This document shows positions 1 through 8,896 of a stretch of DNA of 64,000 bases, in pieces. The position numbers were made by a program, and so were the translations under genes. The stretch is from the NCBI GenBank assembly GCA_041399065.1, contig JAWKTN010000010.1, positions 62,001-126,000 of the forward strand, read 5' to 3'. The notes below the pieces were generated by a model. It did no database searches and had not been told where the DNA came from. It was given only the letters and a program-made list of their open reading frames with translations. This DNA comes from JAGQPD01 sp020426865. Lineage in GTDB: Bacteria; Planctomycetota; Planctomycetia; Pirellulales; Pirellulaceae. Numbering within the stretch: position 1 is the first letter of the stretch; each line of letters opens with the position of its first letter.

Positions 1-1077
1 ATGTACCACATAGCTTTGCCACTCGCCACTGGCGCTACGGAATACGGCCGCTCGCGGAACTACAATCGTCGCCTCCTTGCTCTCAGTGTAGATCCGCACT
101 CGAACGCGGAAGTCCGCCCCCAGTTCACGACCTTCGCGGCCTAGTTGATTCAATACGTCCTTCGCGAATGCGACGACAACCAGTACTCGCTGTTGTTCAA
201 CACCGAGTGATGAGCGTTTGGTGAAACCTTGCGGATAGATACGAGTGACGCGACCTGCCACTGGGTGTGGGCCGATTGCCGGGCCTTCGATATCTACCGT
301 GTCTCCCACATTGATCCGCACGACGTCCTGCGTGAGGATCTCCGCTTCGACCTCTAATTCGTCGAGACTTCCCACCTGCAGTAACAACGTACCGGCCGGC
401 AGCCAACGTTCGTTTGCCGTCTGTCGCTGCAACACGATCCCGTCGACCGGACTGCGAATCGTTGCTTTGTCCAAACGGCTTTGTGCCTCACGTTTGCGGG
501 ATACCAGTTCCTCGTAGTTGAGTTCCGCGTTGCCACGATTCGTCCGCAGTTTGGCGTCCTCCAACACGTCCTTGCGATATTCGACGCGATCTTCCACTAG
601 CTTGACCTCCGCGTTGTCTCGTTCCGATTCGCTGCGTGCGTTTTGTTGGGCCAGTCGAGTCATTCGTGCGGACTGGCTCTCCGAGTTATCCATGCGGGCC
701 TTGCTGGCAATCATCGTTTGCTCGCTCTGTTCCAGGCTGCGGTCGTGATTGTCGAGCGTGCGCTGCGCCACTTCGACCTGCTTACCGATCCGCAGGAGAT
801 CTTCTTCCAGTTCTTCCGTGTCCATCCTGGCGACAACTTCACCCGAGGTCACGCGGTCCCCTTCGCGGAGCGTAATCGGTAGGATACGACCATTTAAGGG
901 CATGGTAATCTCGTAAATGTCTGGCAGTCGTGTTTTCGCACGCTCCTCGACGTACTCGCGTATCACGCCGCGTCGAGCGACCGCGACGTCCACGGGTACG
1001 CCCCGGGGTGCCATCCAGATCCAGATGAAGACCGCAACAATCAGCAGTAATGCGATCGACCAATAGCGCTTTTTCAT
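1..1077 (-). CDS. HlyD-family membrane-fusion (adaptor) protein, 3' end outside window
   Basis: Reading the minus strand from the ATG at 1077 gives 359 open codons that run off the window edge, so the C-terminus is missing. The protein starts MKKRYWSIALLLIVAVF, a single membrane anchor at about residues 6-23. A lipoyl-like half (LREGDRVTSGEVVARMD) follows at about 70-86, then a long Gln/Glu/Arg-rich coiled coil at about 90-205, and the second lipoyl half with IRSPVDGIVLQRQ. This is the periplasmic adaptor layout of DevB/MacA/HlyD proteins, which link an inner-membrane ABC exporter to a TolC-like outer channel. The ATG directly follows the TAA of the permease gene, so the two are translationally linked. 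The substrate cannot be told from sequence. Confidence 0.88.
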   Translation of the reverse strand, partial: MKKRYWSIALLLIVAVFIWIWMAPRGVPVDVAVARRGVIREYVEERAKTRLPDIYEITMPLNGRILPITLREGDRVTSGEVVARMDTEELEEDLLRIGKQVEVAQRTLDNHDRSLEQSEQTMIASKARMDNSESQSARMTRLAQQNARSESERDNAEVKLVEDRVEYRKDVLEDAKLRTNRGNAELNYEELVSRKREAQSRLDKATIRSPVDGIVLQRQTANERWLPAGTLLLQVGSLDELEVEAEILTQDVVRINVGDTVDIEGPAIGPHPVAGRVTRIYPQGFTKRSSLGVEQQRVLVVVAFAKDVLNQLGREGRELGADFRVRVRIYTESKEATIVVPRAAVFRSASGEWQSYVVH

Positions 1078-3447
1078 TTACTCTCTCACGTTCAGGGCGT
1101 CGAGCCAGTTCATTTTGATAATCGCCCGATACACTGGAATGTTGGCGACTAGCGTAAAGATGGCTCCCCATGCGACCGTGTAGACGCAGCTGGATACGCT
1201 AGCGACGTAAGGAAACTGAAGCTGTTCCGATTTGTCCAATTCAATTCCCACTATCGTAAACCATACACCTAACGGAAATCCCAAGATCATGCCGCAGGCA
1301 CTGACGAGGAGGCTCTCTCGCAAGAATAGCATCGCAATTTCCGTGTGACGATAACCGAGGACGAGCAATGTGGCAATCTCCTGTCGACGCTCGGCAAGAG
1401 ATACCAACGATGCCGTCAGTACGCTGGCGACGAATAACAGCCCGGCAAACAGGATCTGCGTGCTGTTCGCCACCCAAATGGTTAGCATCAGATCTTCGAA
1501 CTGCTGCTTCTGGTCGCGCAGCGAACTGAAACCGCGCAGTTTCGGCATGTTCTTGAGAGACGTATATAGGTTACTAATCTCGCGAGGATTGACCAGTGTT
1601 TGTAGTTGATTCAATGCCGCGTCCTCTCCGACCAGTCGATTCAAATAACTCCAGTCAGCGTAAGCGGCACTGCCGACGTAACTTTCGACCACGCGGATAA
1701 CCGGCATGCGAATTGGTTCGCTCGCGCCTCGTTTGGGGATCATCACCACGGTGTCACCGGCCCGGGCACCCAACGATTCCGCCAGGTAGCTAGTTAGGAT
1801 GACACCCGCTTCCGGGATTTGCACGACGTTTCCGTCGGCGTCCCGCGGTACGGTCAGCCGGGCGTACGGGACGATTCCCTGAACCGCTGTGTTCTTTTTC
1901 TGGCGGCCGTAGTGGACCGTGCAAGGGACATTCAAGACAGGTTCGGCGTAATCGATTCCCGGAAGTCCCCGAAGCTCAAAAAAGGCCGCGTGGTCCACTT
2001 CACCCTGCAGCGAGATCTCGATGTCGCTTACCAGCATCTTGTCGAATGTGAAGTCGATCATGTAATTGGTTGAGTCGGTGCGTGCCAGTACCGTATAGAT
2101 CAACGCGGTGCCGACCATCGAACAGAAGATACCCGTGAACGCGCGAGTCTTGTGTCGGGCAATGCCGCGGAAAACCATTTGCCAACGAAAGCCGAAACGC
2201 CGCCACAGCCAACGCCATCGTTCGAGCCAGACGTGGCGCCCGGCCGTAGGGGGCTTCGGCCGCATCGCCTCGGCCGGCGTCAATCGCAACACCGCCAACA
2301 AGCCCCGAAGCGTACCCAATAACGCGAAGAGAATGCTTAGCCCCAGACTTGTCAGAATGACGATCGGGTACGGCCGGTTGACGAACGTCGGAAACTCCAG
2401 GAACTGCCCCATCATGTAGATCAGCCCCCCGGTGAGGAAATATCCCAGCGGTGCACCCAATGCACCACCCAGCAGCCCGACCAACGCACCAAACTTCAAG
2501 AAATGCCATACCAGTGTCGCATTGCCATACCCCAGGGCTTTTAACGTTCCCACCACCGTCCGCTGCTGCTCGACAATGCGTTTCATCAAGACATCGAGAA
2601 TCAGCGTCGCCGAGCCCAAGAAGATGGGGGGCATGATAAACGATGCGGCTTGAAGCCCCTGGATTGCCCCGGCCACTTGAGCGGTTGAAAGCTGATCCTT
2701 GGCAGGAATGACCGTCGGTTCCCCGTAAGGTTCCAGACGCCGCTCCAATTCCTGCAATACCTTCTCCGGTCGCTCGCGATACTCCGGAGCCAAGAGCCCG
2801 ACGATTTCATTGGCCGATCCTTCGTAATCCATGATCTCCGCCGCGAAATCTTCCGTGACGTAGAGAATCGCAAAGCTTGATTTGTCAGGGATGACCGATC
2901 CCGGCGCCAACGTGAACACGAATTCCGAACTGGCCGCCGTCCCCACCAACACCAATTCCTGTTGCCGATCATTGATGAGAATGTGAATACGATCCCCCGG
3001 TTCCAGCCCCCGGGCGCGCGCGAATGAATCATTCAGTATGGTCTCTTCACGTCGTAGTCCCGTGAAGTAGCTGCCACGCTTCAAAACGATGTTGTTGATC
3101 ACGGGTGTCGGATGCGCCGGTAAAGACACCAGCTGCCCCGCGATCGGCTTCTCGACGTCGGCGATATCGACCGTCAATGGTTGAACTAACCGCGGCCGCA
3201 ATTCGCTGATTCCATGGATGTTCTTCAGCTCGTTAACTTCTGTCAGCGGTATCCGTTCGGTTTGGACCCAAAAATCCGCCATCCGACATTCAGCATAGAA
3301 CCACTTGCGAGACAATTCGAGGTTCGCATAAAGTGACACAAAGCTGACAAAGATCGAGATGCCAATCGCAACCACAACGACGATGCCGGCCAACCGAGTG
3401 CGAGCGGCGTGAAGATCTCTCGTCAATTTGCGGTCTAGTACCGTCAC
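1078..3447 (-). CDS. ABC transporter permease, duplicated FtsX/MacB type
   Basis: About 789 residues. An N-terminal membrane helix (GIVVVVAIGISIFVSFVS) is followed by a MacB-like periplasmic domain and an FtsX core with several helices. A second periplasmic domain and a second FtsX core (near TASLVSLAERRQEIATLLVL) follow. Two FtsX units in one chain is typical of DevC/LolC-like proteins that lack the four-helix importer fold and move lipids, peptides or other hydrophobic cargo by mechanotransmission. I start it at the GTG at 3447, whose GTGA overlaps the TGA of the ATPase. A longer reading to 3663 only runs through the ATPase gene in another frame. It is the middle gene of a three-gene exporter operon. 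Confidence 0.87.
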   Translation of the reverse strand: MTVLDRKLTRDLHAARTRLAGIVVVVAIGISIFVSFVSLYANLELSRKWFYAECRMADFWVQTERIPLTEVNELKNIHGISELRPRLVQPLTVDIADVEKPIAGQLVSLPAHPTPVINNIVLKRGSYFTGLRREETILNDSFARARGLEPGDRIHILINDRQQELVLVGTAASSEFVFTLAPGSVIPDKSSFAILYVTEDFAAEIMDYEGSANEIVGLLAPEYRERPEKVLQELERRLEPYGEPTVIPAKDQLSTAQVAGAIQGLQAASFIMPPIFLGSATLILDVLMKRIVEQQRTVVGTLKALGYGNATLVWHFLKFGALVGLLGGALGAPLGYFLTGGLIYMMGQFLEFPTFVNRPYPIVILTSLGLSILFALLGTLRGLLAVLRLTPAEAMRPKPPTAGRHVWLERWRWLWRRFGFRWQMVFRGIARHKTRAFTGIFCSMVGTALIYTVLARTDSTNYMIDFTFDKMLVSDIEISLQGEVDHAAFFELRGLPGIDYAEPVLNVPCTVHYGRQKKNTAVQGIVPYARLTVPRDADGNVVQIPEAGVILTSYLAESLGARAGDTVVMIPKRGASEPIRMPVIRVVESYVGSAAYADWSYLNRLVGEDAALNQLQTLVNPREISNLYTSLKNMPKLRGFSSLRDQKQQFEDLMLTIWVANSTQILFAGLLFVASVLTASLVSLAERRQEIATLLVLGYRHTEIAMLFLRESLLVSACGMILGFPLGVWFTIVGIELDKSEQLQFPYVASVSSCVYTVAWGAIFTLVANIPVYRAIIKMNWLDALNVRE

Positions 3448-4184
3448 CACGTCACCTCGCCGGCCGAAATCCGGTCGCGATTGCGAATATCTTCGGCGAT
3501 CGTTCCCGATCCGATTCGCACTACGCGATGGCTGATCCCCGAAATCGCCTCGTTGTGCGTGATGATGATGATCGTCATTTCCAACTTGGCATTCAACTCG
3601 ACCAGCGCTTGCAAGATCATCCGTCCCGTAACGAGATCCAATGCCCCAGTCGGCTCGTCGCACAACAGCACCGCCGGGCTCTTGGCCACCGCCCGCGCAA
3701 TCGCCACCCGCTGCTGCTCACCGCCCGACAATTGTGCCGGAAAATGATCGATGCGATGCTCCAGGCCCACCAATTTCAACGCCTCGCCGGGCTCCATCGG
3801 AGTGCGACTGATCTCCGTCGCCACCGCAACGTTTTCTTCGGCATTGAGCGTGGGAACCAGATTGTAAAACTGGAAGACAAAACCTACCTTGTCGCGACGG
3901 TACTCGGTGAGCTGCCGGCGCGAATAGCGACTGATGTCATCACCCGCGAAGTAGATGTGGCCATCGGTCGGAGTGTCAATGCCACCAATTAAATTCAACA
4001 AGGTACTTTTCCCGGAGCCAGATGGTCCCACCATCACCGTGATCTCACCGGTCGCAAGGTCGAGATTCACATTGTGCAATACCGGGACCTCGATGTCCCC
4101 CATGTGATAGACCTTCGATACGCCTCGCAGCGATAAGAGCGGAACGCCCCCGTGCGCCAATGGCCCGTCGCGCTTGTCGCTCAT
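3444..4184 (-). CDS. ABC transporter ATP-binding protein, LolD/MacB-like
   Basis: A 246-residue cytoplasmic ATPase with every canonical motif: Walker A GPSGSGKSTLL (about 52-62), Q-loop region VGFVFQFYNLVPTLNAEENV, signature LSGGEQQRVAIARA, Walker B LLCDEPTGALD and the switch histidine in IIIITHN. The tight match around PTLNAEENV and DEPTGALD places it with LolD/MacB/FtsE-type ATPases that drive FtsX-fold permeases. It is first in the operon; the permease and HlyD adaptor follow with overlapping or adjacent codons. The ATG at 4184 is preceded by a weak purine-rich stretch. Substrate unknown; the NodT-type outer-membrane factor at 8897 may complete the tripartite pump, but it is on the opposite strand. 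Confidence 0.93.
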   Translation of the reverse strand: MSDKRDGPLAHGGVPLLSLRGVSKVYHMGDIEVPVLHNVNLDLATGEITVMVGPSGSGKSTLLNLIGGIDTPTDGHIYFAGDDISRYSRRQLTEYRRDKVGFVFQFYNLVPTLNAEENVAVATEISRTPMEPGEALKLVGLEHRIDHFPAQLSGGEQQRVAIARAVAKSPAVLLCDEPTGALDLVTGRMILQALVELNAKLEMTIIIITHNEAISGISHRVVRIGSGTIAEDIRNRDRISAGEVTW

Positions 4185-4392
4185 CGTGCTGCTTCTCTCT
4201 CCGGTCTGCGCTCGCTGCGCTTCGCCCTCGCCGTGACTCGCCCTCAGACCATCCTAGCCATAATCGACGCGATTTCCCAGCCAAGCCAGCAAGGGAATCC
4301 GTGGAAAAGCAATGAAAAAGGGCGAAAGCGACTGACAGGGCCTAAATGGAGACCAACGAGTCAAGAACGTCGGCCGCTTTGTCTTCACAGCC

Positions 4393-7300
4393 TTAATATT
4401 CTCTATATTTTCGGCACCGGATAATCGGCGAACTGGTGCCAATGAGCAACAGCCACAAGGAGTTTGGCTCAGGCACGGTATGCGAAGCGAATCCCGGCTG
4501 GGACTGTCCAAAATGATCCTTCCAGATGGTGTAGTCGGCCGTATCAACGACTCCATCGCGATTTGCATCCGCCGACAGACTGCGTGTCGATCGGTAGTCG
4601 TCTTTCCAGATGGTGTAGTCGCCGGTATCGACGGTTCCGTCGTGATTGAAATCGCCTGGCAAGAAGGGGACGCCGATTGTCAATCGAAGATTGGCCGTTG
4701 TCGAAATAAGTCGGGGCCAATCGGAAGACGTGACAATCGGGGTAAGTGATGTGATACGTGATTCGAACTTGCTGCCGTCCAAGAGCGTACCCGTTAGAAT
4801 GCCAGATGTCGTCTCAAGCATCAACGAGCCCTCGTCATTCAGGCCCTCGATCGGTCTTCCATCAAAAAAGAACTCCGTGCCTTCGAGTTCGACCGAGCTT
4901 CCGCCGGTTACCCTGAATCGCGAAGTAGTTCCTCCCGCGATAACGATGGGACTGCCACCGAATATACTGAGGTCATCGATAGTTCCTCCTGTTAGAACGG
5001 CGCTACTTCCGGATCCGATCGTCAACGTGTCGATATGGCCACCATGCATGACCATCTCGGTATCCTCAAACAATCGAACACTTCCTGAGAATTCGCCGTG
5101 GGTCATTGTCAACTGGCTGTCTTCGTAAATTTCCAGGCTACCCAACTGGCCACCGTGAATATCGACTTCCGCGCCGACCGCTTGGAGTTCCGATCCGACG
5201 GTGCCGCCAGAAAACACGCTAAGATGGCTACCCCATCCGACCAGGAAGGACTCCGGGAGATTCGCGCCGTTGCCAACTGTGATCGACTGGCCTTCGTGAA
5301 TGCCCAAAGGAATCGGGTCGACCGACGCGTCAATTACCGGTGGATCGCTCGTGGGCAGCGTCTTGACAATCGTCAGCGTACCATCGGCAAGTTTCGTATT
5401 GGGCAATAGTAACGGTGTACCGTCTGCCAGGATTCCGGTCAACGACGAGCCGATTGGAACATCAACCTGCACTGCTTCACCGACCTCGCCAGATGCGATC
5501 AGCTCGCCATTCAGCCGCCAGTTGTAGCCCTCCAAAGCGAGCGACGCCCCAGAGTCGGTGTACACGAAACCGGCGAGACGCCCACCACGAATCTTCACGT
5601 CACTACCGGAGGTTAGCGTCGCATACAACGTCAACACACCGCCGTCCATCTCCATCCGTCGACGGGTGTTACCTAACGGAGCACGTGCCCTACCGCCGTG
5701 CATCGTGAAGTGGCTTGCGGTATCTACCCAGAGACTATCAACGACACCGCCGCTCATCGACATCGACGCACCAGCAATAAGTTGTACCTCGGCAAGCCTG
5801 CCGCCCATCATGTCGACGGAAGCACCGATAGCTTCGAAGTCCTCGTCGATAAAGCCACCCGCTTCGATCCGTACATGGCTCCCTCGGCCGGCACGAAAAT
5901 TCGTCGCCACGACGGATCCGCTATCAACGACAAGTGTCTGTCCGTTGCGGATGCCCAACGGCACCGCGTCGGTCGACGCCGTAATTATTGGCGGTCCGAT
6001 TGCGGGAATCTGCGTCGTTTCCAGGATCAGCCGTGACGGACCGCCTCGGGCTAGATTTAGCGAAAATGGCGTGCCATCTGTAAGTGTGCCCGTGAGTAGC
6101 GATCCCACATCGAGTTGAAAATCAACGATTGACCCAATGCTGGCAAGCTCATCCAAGATCTTCCCGTCCACATTGAAATCACCTCCCTGGATCGTCAACT
6201 CGCCTCCGATGAAACTCATGGCACGCAAGCCGGGTCCCATGTTGACGGCGCCGCCGGAAACTCGCACGGAACTACCCATCCCGAATTGCACGTAGCCGAC
6301 GCGGCCACCCGTCAGATCGGCCGATCCGCTGGAATCAACTCGCAGGAAACTGGCATGCCCCCCGTCCATGGAGACGACACTGCCCGGCGAAGCTAAAATC
6401 GAAATGTTTTTCGCGCCATCGTGGACAGCGACACGCGTCCCCCAATCTGCGGTAAAGTAAAAGTCATTGCCCCCTGTGAGCTCCACTTCCGCACCGATCG
6501 CGAGAAAATCTGATCCGACGCTTCCACCCGGCAGAATGTTCACCACGCTGCCATAACCGGCCCGAAATCCGTCGGGCAAATGCCCGCCCTCATCGACGTT
6601 GATCGTTTGGCCCTGACGAATCGCCATCGGCACCACGTCCGTAGACGCCGTGATGACCGATGGCCCGTCCGGAATGGACACCGTTGTGAGCGTCGCGTTG
6701 GTTCCTAGAACACCACTCTCTGAATAGAACCCAAATGGTGTGCCGTCCGCCAGCGTGCCACTCAAATAGTCGCCACTTGAAACCGTCAAAGCGACACGCG
6801 TGCCGTCGTTGCCAGAATTGGGGACCGGTTCGCCATTGACCCGAAAGTCATCTCCGGAAACAAGCAGACTCAAAGCGCCGCCGGGCGTACGTCCGGCCAT
6901 TTGTCGGTTTGCTGTGATCCTTCCGCCGACAAGTGAGAGCGAGTTGCTTCGGCCAGCGTAGAGCGAATCGACAACGCCACCGGAAATGACGGCCGTACTC
7001 CCCCGCGACCTCCCCCCTCCCGACAAAAAAAGCGATTCCACTCGCCCGCCCAACAGCCGAAGATGACTGTCCACGACACCGATCCCGTCGATGACCGTGT
7101 CGCCAGTTACCACTAGTTCGCTATTATCTTCGACCGTCACACCTCCGACATATTGGTCGAAAGGGGCGTGTGCTACGCTCGATAATTCGCCGTAGCTGTT
7201 ATCCGTGACCGTCAAGCGTCCAGCAAACTGTCCATTTGTCAAGAATACCTTCGAGTGGTCGGAGACCGTCAGGTTGTTTCCGATAGAGGTGTCGGTCGCG

Positions 7301-8319
7301 TACAGGGAACTTCCTTGTGTGACCGTCGACCAAGCGTCAATCGTGCTGTTCGCAACGTTTGCAATCGCGCCTTCGACAACTTGCATGGAATCGACGTGGC
7401 TGCCGACGACGTGCGCGACACTTTCAGCGCCAAGGAGCAGCCCGCCACCAATAATTCCCTGTGACATACGTAACGTGCTGTTGTCTAGAAATGTCGCCAG
7501 GCTGCCAATGTTGGCGTTGTCAGCAATCACCGTCGCATCGACGGCCGTGAGATAGTCGCCTGCCGCCGCTCCATTTCGCATGACCAAGGTGCTTCCACGT
7601 CCCGCCTGAAACATATCAGGTAACACCGCGGATTGCTCGGCCACGAGCAACTGCCCATCGCGAATCGACTGTGGCCCTATGCCCGCCTCTGCTTGCATCA
7701 ACACCTCGCCCACCGGCACCGTTTCCGCCAGCTCGACCGTGACGACACCGTCGGCGATCTGATCACGAAATGACGAGAAGGCGAAGGGAGTGCCGTCGGA
7801 CAACGTGCCGCTGAGGACGGCGTTGCCCGACAGTTCTGTGACAGCGAACTGGTCGCCGACATGGTTGACACCGTCAATCGGGATGCCATCAAGTCGGAAA
7901 TCGCTGCCGAAGATCCAGAGCTGACTGCCGTTGTCGACCGTCAAGCCGTTTCCAATAACTCCTCCTGAAATGGTGACGATGTTCCCTTCTGATGCGGTTA
8001 AGTCGCTCCCAACTCGCCCGCTTGTCAAGTCAAGTCGCGAACCCGGCGTTAGCTGCAAATATCGGCCAACACTCCCTCCCAAAACGTTAATATCAATGTT
8101 CTGGGACGGCCACACACCAAACCTCAGCCGAAAGTAATCCGGAAGCCTCCCCCCTTCGGCAATATTGAACACCGTATTCGTGTAAACCAGTTCTGGCAGG
8201 GAATCGGCAGGAAGATTGACCACCCTGGTGGCTTGTCCGGCAACAGAAGACGCAAAGACCGCGATATTTATCGAGATCAGCGCGCACCAAGAGCACGATT
8301 CCGAGTTTGAAACCAACAT
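4393..8319 (-). CDS. Giant repetitive secreted protein with dockerin repeats and PEP-CTERM tail
   Basis: 1308 residues. The N-terminus has a probable signal peptide (ISINIAVFASSVAGQ). The body is Gly/Ser/Asp-rich, with many short units such as MSGGVVDSL that suggest a beta-helix. At least four long modules of about 210-340 residues recur, opening with a motif like VPLGIRNGQTL near residues 215, 563, 788 and 1003 and closing with TGTLxDGTPF. Residues about 1223-1280 hold two dockerin type I calcium loops (DFNHDGTVDTGDYTIW and DANRDGVVDTADYTIW), followed by VPEPNSLWLLLIG and a basic end, a PEP-CTERM sorting signal. It is probably exported and sorted to the cell surface. In planctomycetes dockerin-like modules occur without cellulosomes, so the partner is unknown. 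No enzyme motif is visible. Confidence 0.85.
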   Translation of the reverse strand: MLVSNSESCSWCALISINIAVFASSVAGQATRVVNLPADSLPELVYTNTVFNIAEGGRLPDYFRLRFGVWPSQNIDINVLGGSVGRYLQLTPGSRLDLTSGRVGSDLTASEGNIVTISGGVIGNGLTVDNGSQLWIFGSDFRLDGIPIDGVNHVGDQFAVTELSGNAVLSGTLSDGTPFAFSSFRDQIADGVVTVELAETVPVGEVLMQAEAGIGPQSIRDGQLLVAEQSAVLPDMFQAGRGSTLVMRNGAAAGDYLTAVDATVIADNANIGSLATFLDNSTLRMSQGIIGGGLLLGAESVAHVVGSHVDSMQVVEGAIANVANSTIDAWSTVTQGSSLYATDTSIGNNLTVSDHSKVFLTNGQFAGRLTVTDNSYGELSSVAHAPFDQYVGGVTVEDNSELVVTGDTVIDGIGVVDSHLRLLGGRVESLFLSGGGRSRGSTAVISGGVVDSLYAGRSNSLSLVGGRITANRQMAGRTPGGALSLLVSGDDFRVNGEPVPNSGNDGTRVALTVSSGDYLSGTLADGTPFGFYSESGVLGTNATLTTVSIPDGPSVITASTDVVPMAIRQGQTINVDEGGHLPDGFRAGYGSVVNILPGGSVGSDFLAIGAEVELTGGNDFYFTADWGTRVAVHDGAKNISILASPGSVVSMDGGHASFLRVDSSGSADLTGGRVGYVQFGMGSSVRVSGGAVNMGPGLRAMSFIGGELTIQGGDFNVDGKILDELASIGSIVDFQLDVGSLLTGTLTDGTPFSLNLARGGPSRLILETTQIPAIGPPIITASTDAVPLGIRNGQTLVVDSGSVVATNFRAGRGSHVRIEAGGFIDEDFEAIGASVDMMGGRLAEVQLIAGASMSMSGGVVDSLWVDTASHFTMHGGRARAPLGNTRRRMEMDGGVLTLYATLTSGSDVKIRGGRLAGFVYTDSGASLALEGYNWRLNGELIASGEVGEAVQVDVPIGSSLTGILADGTPLLLPNTKLADGTLTIVKTLPTSDPPVIDASVDPIPLGIHEGQSITVGNGANLPESFLVGWGSHLSVFSGGTVGSELQAVGAEVDIHGGQLGSLEIYEDSQLTMTHGEFSGSVRLFEDTEMVMHGGHIDTLTIGSGSSAVLTGGTIDDLSIFGGSPIVIAGGTTSRFRVTGGSSVELEGTEFFFDGRPIEGLNDEGSLMLETTSGILTGTLLDGSKFESRITSLTPIVTSSDWPRLISTTANLRLTIGVPFLPGDFNHDGTVDTGDYTIWKDDYRSTRSLSADANRDGVVDTADYTIWKDHFGQSQPGFASHTVPEPNSLWLLLIGTSSPIIRCRKYREY

Positions 8320-8896
8320 GATTCCAATTCCCTCACGTCAAAGGTATGGCTCTGCCCCTGAAGACGCAGACGATTTTTGTGATATCGCAATTCATCGCAC
8401 ACGACCGGCATTATACTGGACACGGCCCACGATGACAAATTAGTGCGATTTTGTGGGAGGATATGGCGTCTTCTTCAAACGTCCCAACCCTGATCGGAAT
8501 AAGAGTGCTCGATGAAGGCAATGTTCGCACTGGCCCATCAATTGCTAGCACAAGAGGTGCCGGTCGTGCGGATTATCGCGCCAGATGGGATTGATATTTT
8601 CGTTGGCAGCGTTTCTGCCGAATATAGCTTTAGGCGGGGAATTACCTCCGCTCGCATTTCTTCTCATCCTGCCCGGCCGCTTCCTGCCTAACACGACCTC
8701 CTCGAATCCTCGTCTCCCTGAACACTGATTGCGAGCCGCGAGAGATTGGCACGCACGCTCCGTACAATTTTGCTACCGCTTCTCGCTCCGCCAACCGTGG
8801 AGACTCATCATGCCTTCCCTCCTATCGACAATGATCTTCCGTCGGCACTGCGATGAAACTGCCCTCTCCGTTGCTGCCGCTTATCGCTTTGACTCA
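8320..8896. other. Divergent intergenic region upstream of the giant surface protein and the outer-membrane factor
   Basis: Both flanking genes point away from this 577-base stretch, so it should hold both promoters. I see no convincing additional gene. The reading frame of the downstream gene is open back to a TTG at 8729, but its signal peptide begins at 8897. No clear sigma-70 boxes, repeats or terminator were recognised. Confidence 0.4.

Noticed and set aside
3448..3663. Upstream extension of the ABC permease frame
   Set aside because: It is out-of-frame sequence of the ATPase gene (His/Arg-rich nonsense); the GTGA overlap at 3447 is the normal start.
4646..7892. Many plus-strand open frames of 60-186 codons inside the giant surface-protein gene
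   Set aside because: They are antisense shadows of a repetitive, GC-biased coding sequence without start signals or domains.
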